From: Umbellularia californica
Lineage: Eukaryota > Streptophyta > Magnoliopsida > Laurales > Lauraceae
NCBI GenBank assembly: GCA_028538565.1
Contig: JAPQWN010000001.1
Coordinates: 14,580,001 to 14,644,000 of the forward strand
Length of the DNA: 64,000 bases
Direction: 5' to 3'
Shown: piece after piece, positions 11,701 to 23,575 of the stretch
Layout: every line of letters starts with the position of its first letter
Position numbering within the stretch: position 1 is the stretch's first letter
Position numbers and translations under genes: made by a program
Notes under the pieces: generated by a model
Seen by the model: only the letters and a program-made list of their open reading frames with translations
Told to the model about the DNA's origin: nothing
Databases searched by the model: none

Positions 11701-14700
11701 AAACCGAACTAAACTAAGGTAATTGATTCTAATTAAATTGATTTAGGTATTATAGTCTTTTCCACCTCACCATTGTGAATTTCATTTAAATGAGGGCTAG
11801 ACCACGTTAGCAATCAAATCCTCTCGAATTCCTCAGAAATAAGAAAACTATTTTTTCAGAGAGAAAAAAAAAACCCTTTGGTTTCATTCGATTGACTGGA
11901 AATCTGCGATTTGATGGTCAATGTTATGGGCTAAGATTTTTTAGATTTACAAAAAAATGGTTGTAAATAAACATGAAAATAAAACCGGTGGTTCTTGTAA
12001 TTACAAAAATACATGTAGCTATATCTAAACTTCCATAGACAAAATTGTCTTTAATATCATTCCCTATGTGGAGAAAAATAAAAGATTTAATCAATGAGTT
12101 CTCCTTTATTCTTCGAATGTAGAGCATGACCTGCAACAAAAAGCAGAAGCACCATATATACACACACGATGTTTCGTGCAATGGAAAATTTTGTATGCAC
12201 AGCACATTTGAGGTAAGTTAGTAACTCAAAAGGTATGGCCATCTGTGGCTGCAACGAAAAGAAGAGGGTTTTTGTCGCCATATATATGGAATGATAAGTG
12301 TATATCCCAGTCAAGGTTACTACTCCTTGGGAATCATGTTGCTTTTGCAGCAAAAAAGCTGCCTAGCCACTTTGGTGCTACATCATACAGTAAAGAAGAA
12401 ACACCAAGTTGCTTAAAATAGCAATAGCCTCTTCCAGCAAAACCATAATCAAATAAGTTAGAACATGGGTATTATGGACAGTATTGGAAATGGGCTGATT
12501 GGATGTTCATTTTGGTCTTTTTAAGAAGATAATGATAATGGGGTTCCTTAATGGCACTTGTATGGATGAATTAATCACCTACTGATATGGATGTCTGAAA
12601 GGAAAAGGAAGTGTTGAGGGGTCCATATGCTTTGCTTATCTTTCTTCCTAGTTCCAAGAGAAAAGGGCATGGATCATCGAGACAGAATTATGAGTGGTAT
12701 TGGGAGCCGTGTTGCACAAGGCTGTCTCCTGATTGGCCCTGTTTTGTGGGGTCCACTTGTGGGTGGTGACGTTGGCAGTTTTGGATGCATGTGTATGGGT
12801 TCTGCTGAGTGGGGTTCAATCTAATATGTGGCCAGTGGTTACAGATAAGAAGGACAGGGTAAAGGCATATGAATAGGTAGGGTCCTTGTAGCATGGAGTC
12901 TTGTGTTGTGATCCGTGGCAAATTGCACTTAATCTTGCTCGATTAAGTAGACTGGTGTACAAAGGAGAGGGACGTGAGACTGCATTAGCACATTAACCAA
13001 TGGACTGTCCCCCTTCTTGGTTTACTAGGATCTTAGATTGAGGAATCAAAAACTTGATGAGTTGAAGTGGACTCAGCTAAGCTGTAAATGACTTAATTAT
13101 TAGGGACTTTGTGGTTGCAAGCATTTGGATTGAAATTTCTTGTTTTGTTTGGAGCATTTTTTAATTCTCCAAAAGTGTTCTCCCCATGTGGATTTCTAAA
13201 ATTTTCCTGGGCGTTGGAGTTTAAAATGCTAGATTTATGAGATTTCGTGTGGCAAAAGTGTCATTTAAAATATCATTTGGGGGGTGTCATACGACAGCAA
13301 CACCTTCCGACAGCACACTCCCGAGGTCGATCCCTTGAAGGCTGGTCCCTTTTATGTTGCTGGCCACTGAGCCAACTCAGAAAAATTGTCATTTGGGGAG
13401 CAATTATTAAAAAAAAGAAAAAAAAGAAAAAGAATTTTGGTGGGAGAGTCCATATGTGAAAAATAAATAGATATTCCAAAAATTATAGGGTTTTTATTTT
13501 TAATTTTTTTAGGTGGGGGCCATGTGTGAAAAATAAATGTAGTTCTTGTAAAAAATTATAGGTTTTTTTAATAATTCTTTTGGGGGAGGGGCGTATGTGA
13601 AATAAATGAAACTTTGAAAAGATATGTGGCATGTATTTCAGTCGGAAAAAGTTGTAAGTGATCCACTTGTTAAATGTCATAATGAGATGCCAACACACTC
13701 ATGGCTAAGTGGTATTGGCACCTTATTATCATACACATTTATGTGACTTCAATTTAGAAGTATCACAATCTAAGTTAGTAGGCCAACCAGCAAAAGAAAA
13801 AAAAATCATAATGAGATAATTTAGATTTTGAAATAATTGTGTGCATAGATTGTTCAAACTATATATCATTTCAGTCAAGGTTATGACAATTTAACTTGCT
13901 TACAAGGAAGTCCATAACATAAAGGTCATTGTGATATTCCAGATTCACAAAAAGAATGATCAGGATATATAGTGCAATTAAAAATAAACAATATTGATAT
14001 TCAAATGTCTACCCTGGTGTGGCACACTAATGGAAACATTGATTAATTATTTATGCGACTACTTTTTTTTTTTTTTTAAAGCATGTGATTCCTTGGAAAT
14101 TTATCCATGGTTGTGATTGAACCCTAAGTCTCTAACTCCATAGCGAACAAAGCCACGATCAAGGATTAATCTTTAGGGCACGTTTGTACGTGGCATTTTT
14201 TTCGTGAAAAATATATAGAAAGTAGAATTACATTTCCGCTGCATTTAAGATTTTTATGTTTAGCGCAGTTGCTTTTTTCTGAAAAAATCTGAAAAAATGA
14301 ATTAACGCCTTTTCCCCAATTCTGCACAAAACTATTTCCGATGAAAAGAGGATGAAAATTCTTCTCCTTGTACAAATGTGCAAGACAAAGATACTTTCCA
14401 CTGAGCTAATAAACTATATAAGTTTTGAAATATATGATTATATCGACATAAACAGTCCAAGAAAAAGCATTTACAAAATAAAGAAAAGCACAACCATGCA
14501 TCTTGTAAAACTGAAAGACACGAAGAAGAAATAGCAAAATTCTGACAGCTTTCAACCTTTTTCCCCGTAGAGGAAAGAGATGAGAATTTGACTCTTTGAC
14601 CACCCCAACACAAAAGAGTGAAACGCGTTTCAGTGTAAAACTTTACCCTGCCATTCAAACACAAAACGACGACATTTTCCAGGGAAGTTTTCCTCATCCG

Positions 14701-15340
14701 GGTGTCTTTCTTTCTCCACATTCGCCAACATTTATTTATTAAGAAAAGCCGATAGTTACAAAGAGACCACACCAGAATTAATTATCCAATCATGTGATAG
14801 AACATTCAATGAAATCAGTGGCCCCACAGAGTTAGTGGGACCCAGGCCATGAGGCCCCAACAACGACAAAACCTAATCATGTATGTGAATGTCCAATTCC
14901 TCTGGGAACATCGTGGCCGTTTATAAATTAGACAAGTGTGATCTTGAGTGGGCCACTTGGAGGGAGCTTTGTATCTTTTGCTCGGTCCATGTGAGGGTCC
15001 AGTCACTCCTGCCTCACATTGCTTACTGTACACTTCAGTACTGATGGAACGTGGCGGCATGAAACCAGCCTCTGTAAAGTAGTAAAAGTTCGGTACACGT
15101 GTCAGATGATGGCTGCTGGTGTCCCCAATGAAGGAGACATCTGGGCAGTTGGTTCTCATTTGATTGTGATGTTGTGATTGGTCTGTGGTGGGGACAGGGA
15201 ATGTGTTGTCCCGGCATCGTCCCTATGTGGCCTGGCATGTCACATCATGGATGGTGTACTATTGATGGTTTGGGAAAGCTAGAACTAGAAGGCCGCCTGT
15301 GTAGCCGTTACCTTTTGCTTGTATTGAAATTCAAAATGCT
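11701..15340. other. Intergenic, no gene recognised
   Basis: Mostly AT-rich. 13283-13390 is GC-richer without a recognisable protein. GGGCACGTTTGTACGTGGC at 14176 resembles a transposon end but its partner is not found. A 146-codon frame at 14332-14772 (-) is low-complexity and unrecognised. 14815-15250 is less AT-rich and non-coding by eye. Confidence 0.4.
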
Positions 15341-15344
15341 CGTA

Positions 15345-15805
15345 TTGACATGAGTGCACACACGGATCGGGTTGATGTGCATTGAGCATAATTTGTTAGT
15401 TATGGATCGTCGGATTTGAAATTTATTATCGATCTGTGGCTGTTAAAATTCGATCCGATTCTATTTTAGATCGGGTTAAATCGTTCAATCTAATGTTAAA
15501 AGAAAAAAAAAATCAAATAAGTTGCAAAAAAATTACATTTTGACCTCTCTAGTTTTTTTTTTTAATTTTAAATTTAGACATCTTAATTTATTTTTTGACC
15601 ATTTATATTGTTTTATTTATATTTAATGTCAACGAATCGGATCGGATTGAATCCGCAGATTAAGGGTGAACTCCGTCACCGATCTGTTGCTAATGGATTA
15701 CAAAATTTTCAATCCATCACCAATCCGTTTAACTTCGGATCGGATAAAAATCCGCAGATTCGGATCGGATTTACGGATCGACGGATTTTTTGTGCACTCC
15801 TACCC
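15345..15805. mobile_element. Probable hAT-like non-autonomous element with GGATCGG subterminal repeats
   Basis: Left-end GAGTGCACACACGGATCGG pairs with the reversed right end GGAGTGCACAAAAAATCCG. Many GGATCGGAT or reversed copies lie near both ends. This is the layout of plant hAT MITEs, but no clean 8-bp target duplication could be found. Confidence 0.45.
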
Positions 15806-17173
15806 AGCAACTCAGGGTTTAGGATTAAAACTCAAAGCCAAACTGACATCTACTTGTGAAATCCAAAAACCACTTGGCATATATTACCCCTCATGTATTG
15901 GCTTTAGATCAATTAATATTAGACCCATTTTGAGATTGATCATGCATAACAAAGAAAAGGAATAGTAGGTTGCACCAAAGATTGATTATTATTGGGCTGC
16001 ATCTTTCTTTTTTCGTAAGGAAAATGTATCGCAGCAAAGAAGAAAATATTATTGAATTTGATGGCACAGGCTTATACAGTAAGGCTGTCAAATTCCAGGT
16101 AAGCTGTACTCTTGTCTATGTTAGTATACATATGTTATTATTAAACATATGAACAAGCCAATGGGCTGCAGCTAGGCTCTTAACGAGCTAATGGTCAGGC
16201 GTGAGTCCACATATTGACTAGCTATTGGGTAGCTATCAAATGGGCAGGGTCGGACCGAGGCTTAAAAGGACGGTCAAGCCTGCGCCTTGGGTCACACAAG
16301 GAGAGTTCAACTTCAACAACCTTTGTTCCATTGCCATCACTAATCAGGTGCATTAGGAGCAAGATTAGTTTTATGCCAAGGAGTTACAATATGAGCTAGG
16401 CTTTATTTTTATTATTATTATTATTATTTTTTTCACTTTGTCAGTTTGCACAATATTGATGATTGAATGCAGTATAATTTCTGTTTTGTTAGGTCCTGGA
16501 GCAGGCCACCACAATCCTGGTCTACATTGGGTGATGTTATAGGCCTATATTCTGTGCCTGGGCTTAATTTTCTGGCCGTGTAGTAAAAACGCCTGCCCTT
16601 TGCTGGCATATTTAGTACAAAGGAGTATATATAATATGCAAATGGGGTGGCAAGGCCCCAGCTAACTTGTGGCCGTGGGCTGGGCCATCCAGGATTGAAT
16701 ATTAGGCCTGATAACTAACTGGGCCAGGAACAGGCAAGATTCAGCCCGACCGACGTATATGATGAACTCCCCTAGGTTTCACAAAAGAAAGTATTTGGCA
16801 GATTGGATGCAAAATGAACTGCCATGGATATTCTTGTTTCTATTTCTGTGTTTGTTTTCTACTCTGTAAAAGTTTTAACCCAGTTCCAACTTCAAAAGCC
16901 TTGTACAGTGGTGAAGTATCGCCACTGAAATTATAGGACCACCCATTGATTGGTTGGGATCCCAACTGGAAATTACGGCTCCATGTTCGGGGTCCTCTGC
17001 TTTCATACCAACGGACCCAAATCACAGATTCTATAGCTATATTTCTACTTAAGTAGTTGGGTCTCGATTCAGGTCCAGTGCTTGTCTCTTTATTTGGGTC
17101 CAAGTGAATTATGGGCATGACTCGGCCCATTTTCATCCACAGTTGTCAGTTGGAGATGGCCAAATCTTCCGTT
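15806..17173. other. Intergenic, no gene recognised
   Basis: Contains GGCCGGGC-type remnants near 16240-16290 and 16640-16760 that look like eroded hAT MITE sequence, and an (ATT)n tract near 16409-16427. No gene or RNA was recognised. Confidence 0.4.
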
Positions 17174-17303
17174 CTCATTAGTCCAAGGGCTACTAAAAAG
17201 TTGTATATGTTCTCATGAGTCCAAGGATTCAACTTTCTCACTAGTCCAAGGGCTACTAAAAAGTTGTATATGTTCTCATGAGTCCAAGGATTCAACTTTT
17301 TTA
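17174..17303. repeat. Tandem duplication, 63-bp unit, two copies
   Basis: GTCCAAGGGCTACTAAAAAG occurs at 17181 and again at 17244, with nearly identical sequence between and after, giving two adjacent units of 63 bp. No function is evident. Confidence 0.8.
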
Positions 17304-17545
17304 GCCGTAATATGAGTACAAGGGCTAAGAACGATCCTCCCAATAAGTAATTTCTTGATATTTGCTCATTGTTAGCCAGCAAGGGCAGTTTCTATTTACC
17401 TCTGATATTTGGGTAGATTGATTTTACTTCTGTTGAATCTCAACCTCCTTTGTTCAACGATTGGCCTGAATATCACTTTGATCAAAGTGGCATTTACCGT
17501 AGGACTGTATCATACAAGATAATGATGGCTTGTTTTTAATTTCAA

Positions 17546-17700
17546 CTAGCACAAAAACCCGAGCTAATTACGGTTATACATGAATAGATAGGATTCTATG
17601 TATGTTGGAAAGGGGAAGATGAAAGTTCATTAGTGGGGAGAAACATATTAGTGAAAGAATATTAGTAGAAAGTGGAGGTAGAGTAGGTTAGAAACTGAAA
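17546..17700 (-). mobile_element. Possible Helitron 3' end
   Basis: Read on the minus strand, a short GC hairpin-like segment (ACCG...CGGGT) is followed by TTTTTGTG and CTAG, then T. Helitron 3' ends carry a small hairpin about 10 nt before a terminal CTRR inserted before T. A similar but eroded arrangement lies at 63246-63300. No helicase gene is present and the 5' end is not identified. Confidence 0.3.
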
Positions 17701-17864
17701 ATAACTTGCTAGTAGTTGTAGAAACCGAAACATTTATAGTTTTTTTAGGATCCCCCGACCCTCAAATATATATATTTTTTGGATATTGGTTGTACAACGG
17801 TTCTAAGATCTTACATTTATCCATGAACTGGCAAAGTTTAAGTATTTTTCATAGAACTATTCGT

Positions 17865-17985
17865 GCAATATATATCCTAGAGTCATGTGATATCACACAC
17901 ATTAGACCGTGTGATATCCTAGAGTAGTGCGATATCGAATGTATCACCCCGTGCTATATCCTAGGGCCGTGCAATATTCCACCAT
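17865..17985. repeat. Cluster of GTGATATC / CCTAGAG short palindromic repeats
   Basis: GTGATATC, GCGATATC and CCTAG motifs recur five or six times in about 100 bp, in direct and inverted order. It may be the subterminal part of a DNA transposon. No coding potential. Confidence 0.4.
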
Positions 17986-18502
17986 TTTTATAAGAACAAC
18001 TCTAGGGAAAATATTAAAACTTCAATTGTTCTTGGACAAATGTCATATTTAAGAGCATTTGTACGCACAATATCTCTTTTTTTTTTTTGGGTGCATATTT
18101 GTGTAATGGCCCGGCCAAAGTATGTTTCCTGGTTCCACCCCAGCCCACACCTCTTCTTTATCTCTATAATCATCTGCTTATTGTAGTCTCTTCTGCCTTC
18201 TGTAACCTCCTGTTTTTTTTTCCTTTATTCTTTCTTCAACTTCAAGAACCATGATATACACTACAAGAAAAATTACATTTAGCAGCGGATAAAAACCGCC
18301 GCTATATGTATGAAAACTGCCACTAATACCTTTTGCGGCAGAAAAATGTCCGCGGCGACTTTTATCATTGATACTCCTGTTGCTGAATATATTTGCGACG
18401 AAACAAGGACTGCTGCAAAAAAAAATCAGTAGTAGCGGGAACAAGGATTGCTGCAAAAAAAAAAATCAATAGCAGCGGTTGTAAACCGCCACTAATTATT
18501 AT

Positions 18503-18790
18503 AACTTATAGCAGCGGACATCACAAACTGCTGCTACAAGTAAGCAAACTTATAGCAGCGGACATCACAAACTGCTGCTACAAGTAAGCAAACTTATAGC
18601 AGCGGACATCACAAACTGCTGCTACAAGTAAGCAAACTTATAGCAGCAGAAATCACAAACTGCTACTGTAACTTCTAGCAGCAGACATCACAAACTGCTG
18701 CTGTAAATTATACTGCTGCAACTTGTAGCAGCTGACATCATAAACTGCTGCTGCAACTTGTAACAGCACACTTCATAAATTGCTGCTGAA
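18503..18790. repeat. Left subterminal array of the CACTA element, 44-bp units
   Basis: TATAGCAGCGGACATCACAA begins at 18507, 18551 and 18595, with a changed copy at 18639, a constant 44-bp period. More diverged units continue to about 18790. Inside each unit TAGCAGC and GCTGCTA form a small inverted repeat. In En/Spm elements such subterminal motifs bind the element's own protein; that role is inferred here. Confidence 0.85.
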
Positions 18791-20415
18791 AACAACAGAT
18801 ATCAGTTCAATAGGGACTAAAGAAAGACGCATTTATCTCCCATTTTATTGATTATTATGCTGATTTTTTTTTTTTTATAAAACTCAGCTTTGCTTTAATT
18901 TTTCTCAGTTTTAGAAGAAATCTCAGAATTCTTCCATGTATTTAATTACTTGAACCCCTTCGACGGGCGTCTGGTATTGACTTTTTGGGGGCCAATCTGT
19001 GGGGTTCACATGATCAATCCCCACATCACCCCAAAAGACCAATTTGAAAATAATTGGAAGCACAGTCAAGGGTGGGTTATAAAAGAAAAAAAAATGTAAG
19101 GAAATGCATAAGAAAATATCATAAATCTCTGGCCCATAAGTTAATTTTCGGATGGGCCAGAATTTTTTTGGCAGGCACATCATCATAATAGGTCTTTCCA
19201 TTTATTGATAGCCATCCAGATGAGTCCCACATGCTGTTCCACACACAAGTTGGTGGTTTTTTCTCCTCTCTTGCTATATTTCGAATAGAATGCTGGGAAT
19301 GGATTTAATAATCTACCTGGCTAAGGTAACATTTGCCTTGACTTCTCCTTTCTCTTTTTAACCTCTTAATGCAAAAATTTTGGGGTCCTAATGCAAAATT
19401 TTATAAAAAACTGATACAGAGAATTAAAATGCAAGAGGCTATAAAAATAAAGTGAAAGTGCAACATGCTACATCAATTTAACCAATCTAATAATCACAAT
19501 AGAGAATAGATACTGATGCATGGAATACAGCAACAGGACTGATCACCACCATTCACTAGTTTTGTTTGATATGAACGCGCTCTTCTTTCCTACGGGCCAT
19601 CAACTATTAAGTCTTCCTTCTTTGTGGCTCTCCTTTAGACTTTGCAAGGCTTGCTGGACACCATCCTCATCCTGGTTAGAGTACTTCAAGCATACCAGCC
19701 TCTGAGCAACCCTGTAAGCCATCTGAATGGGATGATACTGCATGCAGTTTAATTCTATCCTTCTGACCTCCTGCCATTACAACCCAACATATAAAAGATG
19801 TATGCATTTAATGCCAAAACTATTAAAGAACATCCAAACTTTATCATACAGTGAACACAGACACATATGACTCATGGTGGGAACAAGTCAGACCCTGCGG
19901 CATACAAGAGTGTGATAAAAATTAACCCATTTACCTTTTCAGTGATCCTTGCTGTGATACTCCTAGCAGATTCAATCACTGAGCTCGGTAGTCCTGCAGC
20001 TCCAGCCAATAGGAGGCCATAGTGTGGCACATGTCATGGTCCGTCCTTGAGAATAAACTGATGAAATAAAATTGGAAGAAAGATAATAAATTCTGAATTG
20101 ATGAACCACATAAGAATCAACGAACAGAAAAGATGACACAGAGTTCCCATTAAGAGCATTATGAAGATAAAAGAAAGTACCATATTTATTCAAGTTCACC
20201 ATCTATGATAGATGCAAACAGAGTACCCTTCAGTTACATAAAAGATTTCAAGAAAGCAACATGTCAAAATTTGGATTTGTAAAACCCTTTCCCAACTTGT
20301 ATTATTTTACTGAAACTGCCATCCTAAATTTACAAACAAGTTAAAAGAGATCACATTGTCTTCAAAACTTAGAAAAAGGATATTCTGTTATTAGTGAACT
20401 GATGTCAACACTTAC

Positions 20416-20681
20416 AAAGTTTGTAGCTCAGTGTAATTGCCCAACTCTGAAGGAATAGCTCCATAGAAGTTGGTCTCATGAAGGGCTCTGACAATATGAT
20501 ATTTAAAAAATCACAGAAGACCAAGAGCAGAATATTGAGTAAATCAATCACACAGCAAATATTTAAAAAAACCAAAAATTGCCAAGAAGCCAGTCTATGA
20601 AATACATAGAGAATCTTTAAGTTCTGTAGCTTCCCAATGTCAGGTGTTATATATCCACTCAATTTGTGATTAGGAAGAGTC
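20416..20681 (-). pseudogene. LRR receptor-like kinase fragment (two 72-nt LRR exons), FEI-like
   Basis: Two minus-strand segments of exactly 72 nt each encode one leucine-rich repeat: 20681-20610 (LPNHKLSGYITPDIGKLQNL) and 20487-20416 (LHETNFYGAIPSELGNYTEL). Both have AG acceptors. The second has donor GTAAGTG, while the first has CTATG where GT is expected. LRR exons of 72 nt in a row are typical of plant LRR receptor kinases, and the sequence resembles the FEI-like group. No kinase domain is present. The fragment lies between two MSH4 exons, so it was captured separately or inserted into the MSH4 piece. Confidence 0.7.
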
Positions 20682-21156
20682 CTGAAAGACAAATTGTCGT
20701 ATATAAATTTTATCATAATTATCAAAGAGAAACCCACCACCTTAATAGATAACTCAAATCGTTATTTGGTTTTTATCGTAAAAAGGGTTGGACCAAGTTC
20801 CTATATTTTATCAGAATACCAATTTACAATACAAATATCCATAATACCATAATTACACATTGCATAATGACACAGATGGAGCTGAGAATAAGCGAAAACA
20901 GATAACACATAATCAAGACAAAGCAAGAATTGAATCCCCTTCATCAAGGCTTTTTATAAACAAAATCTTAAGGGCCGCATATTGACATTTTACCTTAAGT
21001 AGGAAAGGAAACTTTTCATATATTTGTGTTGCAAAATTCTCACGACAAAACATTTTTTCACTGTCCACTTTCTGATGGAAAGGGTTGTGCTTCCCAAGGA
21101 AAATTAGATGATTTACTTTGGTTAAATTAGATGATTTACTTTAGTTTTCCGACACA

Positions 21157-21162
<6 letters not shown>

Positions 21163-21206
<44 letters not shown>
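21163..21206. repeat. (TC)n microsatellite
   Basis: Uninterrupted TC dinucleotide run of about 44 bp inside the CACTA element. Confidence 0.9.
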
Positions 21207-21211
<5 letters not shown>

Positions 21212-22387
21212 TTTTGTTACATGTGAAAAATAATAATGGCAATTTAGAGCTTTTAGGTAATGGTCAAAGATATTGGAACAAGAAATACTCGAAAAAAAAA
21301 AATGATTGGAAAGAAAAACTGCAAAAGTGCCCTTGTGAAGCAAAAAGTTTCAGAGCCTAGAACCAACTTAAATCCAGATTTTCACCGCACATGGCTTTCA
21401 AAAGAAAACTGCACTACATATTCCTTTATCTTGGCCCAAAATCACATTCCTACACTTATTGGATGGGTGTGAAATTCCATCCATCCCCTATCCGGCCATC
21501 CAGATGGTGATCTACACATCCCACCAACCCCTGTACTCCATTAGAGTGAATCTGGTGTTTTCACTTGACCAGTCAGCACTCAGCAGCGGACCATACTTGG
21601 ATCAGTGTCAAAAAAAAAAAATCTGAAAAGGGTGCATCAAGTTAGGGTTCAAACAGGTTGGATTTCAGATTGGGGACCCAACAAGCATGGAATCTAACTG
21701 CAAGCAAAGGAATTTCATGTTGCCAGGAAGATCAGTTAAAGTTCTTCGTTCGAAAGTTAGTCCTACGTGTAGAGACATTATTTGATGAATGAGTTAAGTA
21801 TGCGAAGTAAGTAATTACACTTTGAGTGCTAACAGGTGTTCACAACAGCCCCATGCTATTGCAAATCCATCAGCAGAAGAAGTAGCTCGCCCAAGTTCAT
21901 CCAGAACAATCAGGCTCCTATATCAAGTATCAATGCTGATAGACAAACACTTCTCAATGAATATCACAATAAGACGGACACTTTCTGAAGCTTCCAAAGC
22001 GAATTAATATAGCTGAAACAAACCATCCCATTTTCTAATCACCGGAATGTCAAGTGTACAATATGAATTTAACGCTGTCTCAAAGCATACATGTTAGAAT
22101 CTATAATATCACTTGAGATGCCATCACTTGAACTTGTTGTGTTCAACTCCTTTTGGAGTAAAATTAGAAATGTCCTAGAAATGAGGGGCATTCATTTTGG
22201 ACTACTTGAATTCTTTAAAAGGTGGGACGCACAGTATAATTCCACTCAAACCCAAGATTTCTCTTGGCAAAGCCTTGGATATCGACTCAGTACTGAGTTT
22301 CCTAATCGACTCCCATTAGGTAGCAGGTCAAAAAGCTATGGTGCATATAGTGTTATGTGTAGATAGATTAGGGTTAAGTATCCTTAC

Positions 22388-22605
22388 CATCTCCATTGTT
22401 GTTGGCCCAGAGGACAATGAAAACGTATTTGATGAGAGGAAAGAGAGTAGATGATGAGAGAAAGGGCCCCAATGACATCGATTTGAGTTGGGATTCGATC
22501 AGAGAAAATGCTGGAGAAGACATAGAGTGGAGAAGTTCCAATGTCTCCATAGACCACTCCAATGCTCTGGAAAGCCAACTGCAGTACTGATGCTATGGAC
22601 AGAGC
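22388..22605 (-). pseudogene. HAK/KUP potassium transporter exon fragment captured in the CACTA element
   Basis: One minus-strand exon, acceptor TTTCAG before 22605 and donor GTAAGG after 22388. It encodes the first-helix region of plant HAK/KUP/KT transporters: LAFQSIGVVYGDIGTSPLYV, then SSIFSDRIPTQIDVIGALSL. The end reads LIKYVFIVLWANNNGDG in another frame, because about 10 nt are missing after IIYSL relative to the family pattern. That frameshift and the lack of further exons make it a dead fragment. Confidence 0.85.
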
Positions 22606-23575
22606 CTGAAATCAAACATGAAACAAGACCCACCGATTCCTCATCAGCAGACATAAAATTAGAGAAAAACAACTGATGTTTTGAAGGTTCAATTACCCAC
22701 ATATTGAATTTATTTTTACAAAATGAGAAGTGACTACTGCTAATATGAAAGGCTCAATGAAACCCAAGCCAATTTATCAACTTTAAACCAAATTAAGTTA
22801 GAGAAATTAAAGACCACTATCATGACTTGCACTAAGTGGTCAAGTGGGGGTTATGTTAAATAAAAAGGTCGGGTGGTTACTTGTAGTTGTCAAAAGTTTT
22901 GGGTGGATATCTACACGTAATTTCGAAAGGCAAAATGCACAAAAAATGAATGTTTCAAATATAGAGGTTGGATAAAGACCTTTATCAGAATTACAAAGAA
23001 TAACAGTTATAATAAAGAAGAGAAAGACCCACAACAAAAAGTGACCGATGGTAACAAATTGTCTAGGTTTTGTCCCAATGCCAAGACATGCAAGAAATTA
23101 TGCAATTAAGTAACACTTAAAGATGTTAGAAACCATAAGAGAACAATAACATCAAAGATAAGCAACAAAATAATGGGATAGCAATAGTACCAACCAAAAG
23201 AGACTAATAGCACGCTTAACAACTGAATATAAGAACTAATAACAGACAGAGAAGCATTACATGATAACATGGCAGCACAACAATTATGTCAATTTATACA
23301 AGGGAAAACTACTGGGTTAGTTTCAGGAAGGGCTGGACGGTGTGAAGAATTTACCAATTACAGGAAAATAATTGTACAAACCAGTAACCAAAATAATTGT
23401 ACAATCTTCCCTTTTTTCAGTTGCAATTTTCCAATTACAGGAAATGTTATAGGAACAAAAATAACAGCACTATTAACACGCATCATCAACATCTTGGCAC
23501 TGTCCCCATCAATCCCGCACTGTCAACAAGCATAAAAACTGGAAAAAATCAGCATATGATCTAAAGAACACTTAC

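Larger units (their letters stand above)
19600..21917 (-). pseudogene. MSH4: MSH4 mismatch-repair gene fragment captured in the CACTA element
   Basis: Three minus-strand exons match the C-terminal part of plant MSH4, a MutS homologue of meiotic crossing over. Exon 21917-21821 reads SLIVLDELGRATSSADGFAI, the MutS ATPase region (Walker B DELGRAT). Exon 20057-19935 reads HVPHYGLLLAGAAGLPSSVI and ends ARITEK at a GT donor. Exon 19770-19600 reads YRVAQRLVCLKYSNQDEDGV and ends with TGA at 19602-19600. All have AG acceptors. At least one exon between the first and second is absent, and an LRR fragment lies in that gap. An in-frame TGA at 20036-20034 interrupts the second exon where related proteins have Arg (probably CGA to TGA). 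This is a broken fragment, not a working gene. Confidence 0.85.

Noticed and set aside
14332..14772. Minus-strand frame of 146 codons
   Set aside because: Cys/Phe/Leu-rich with no family match, no splice or promoter evidence; likely chance.
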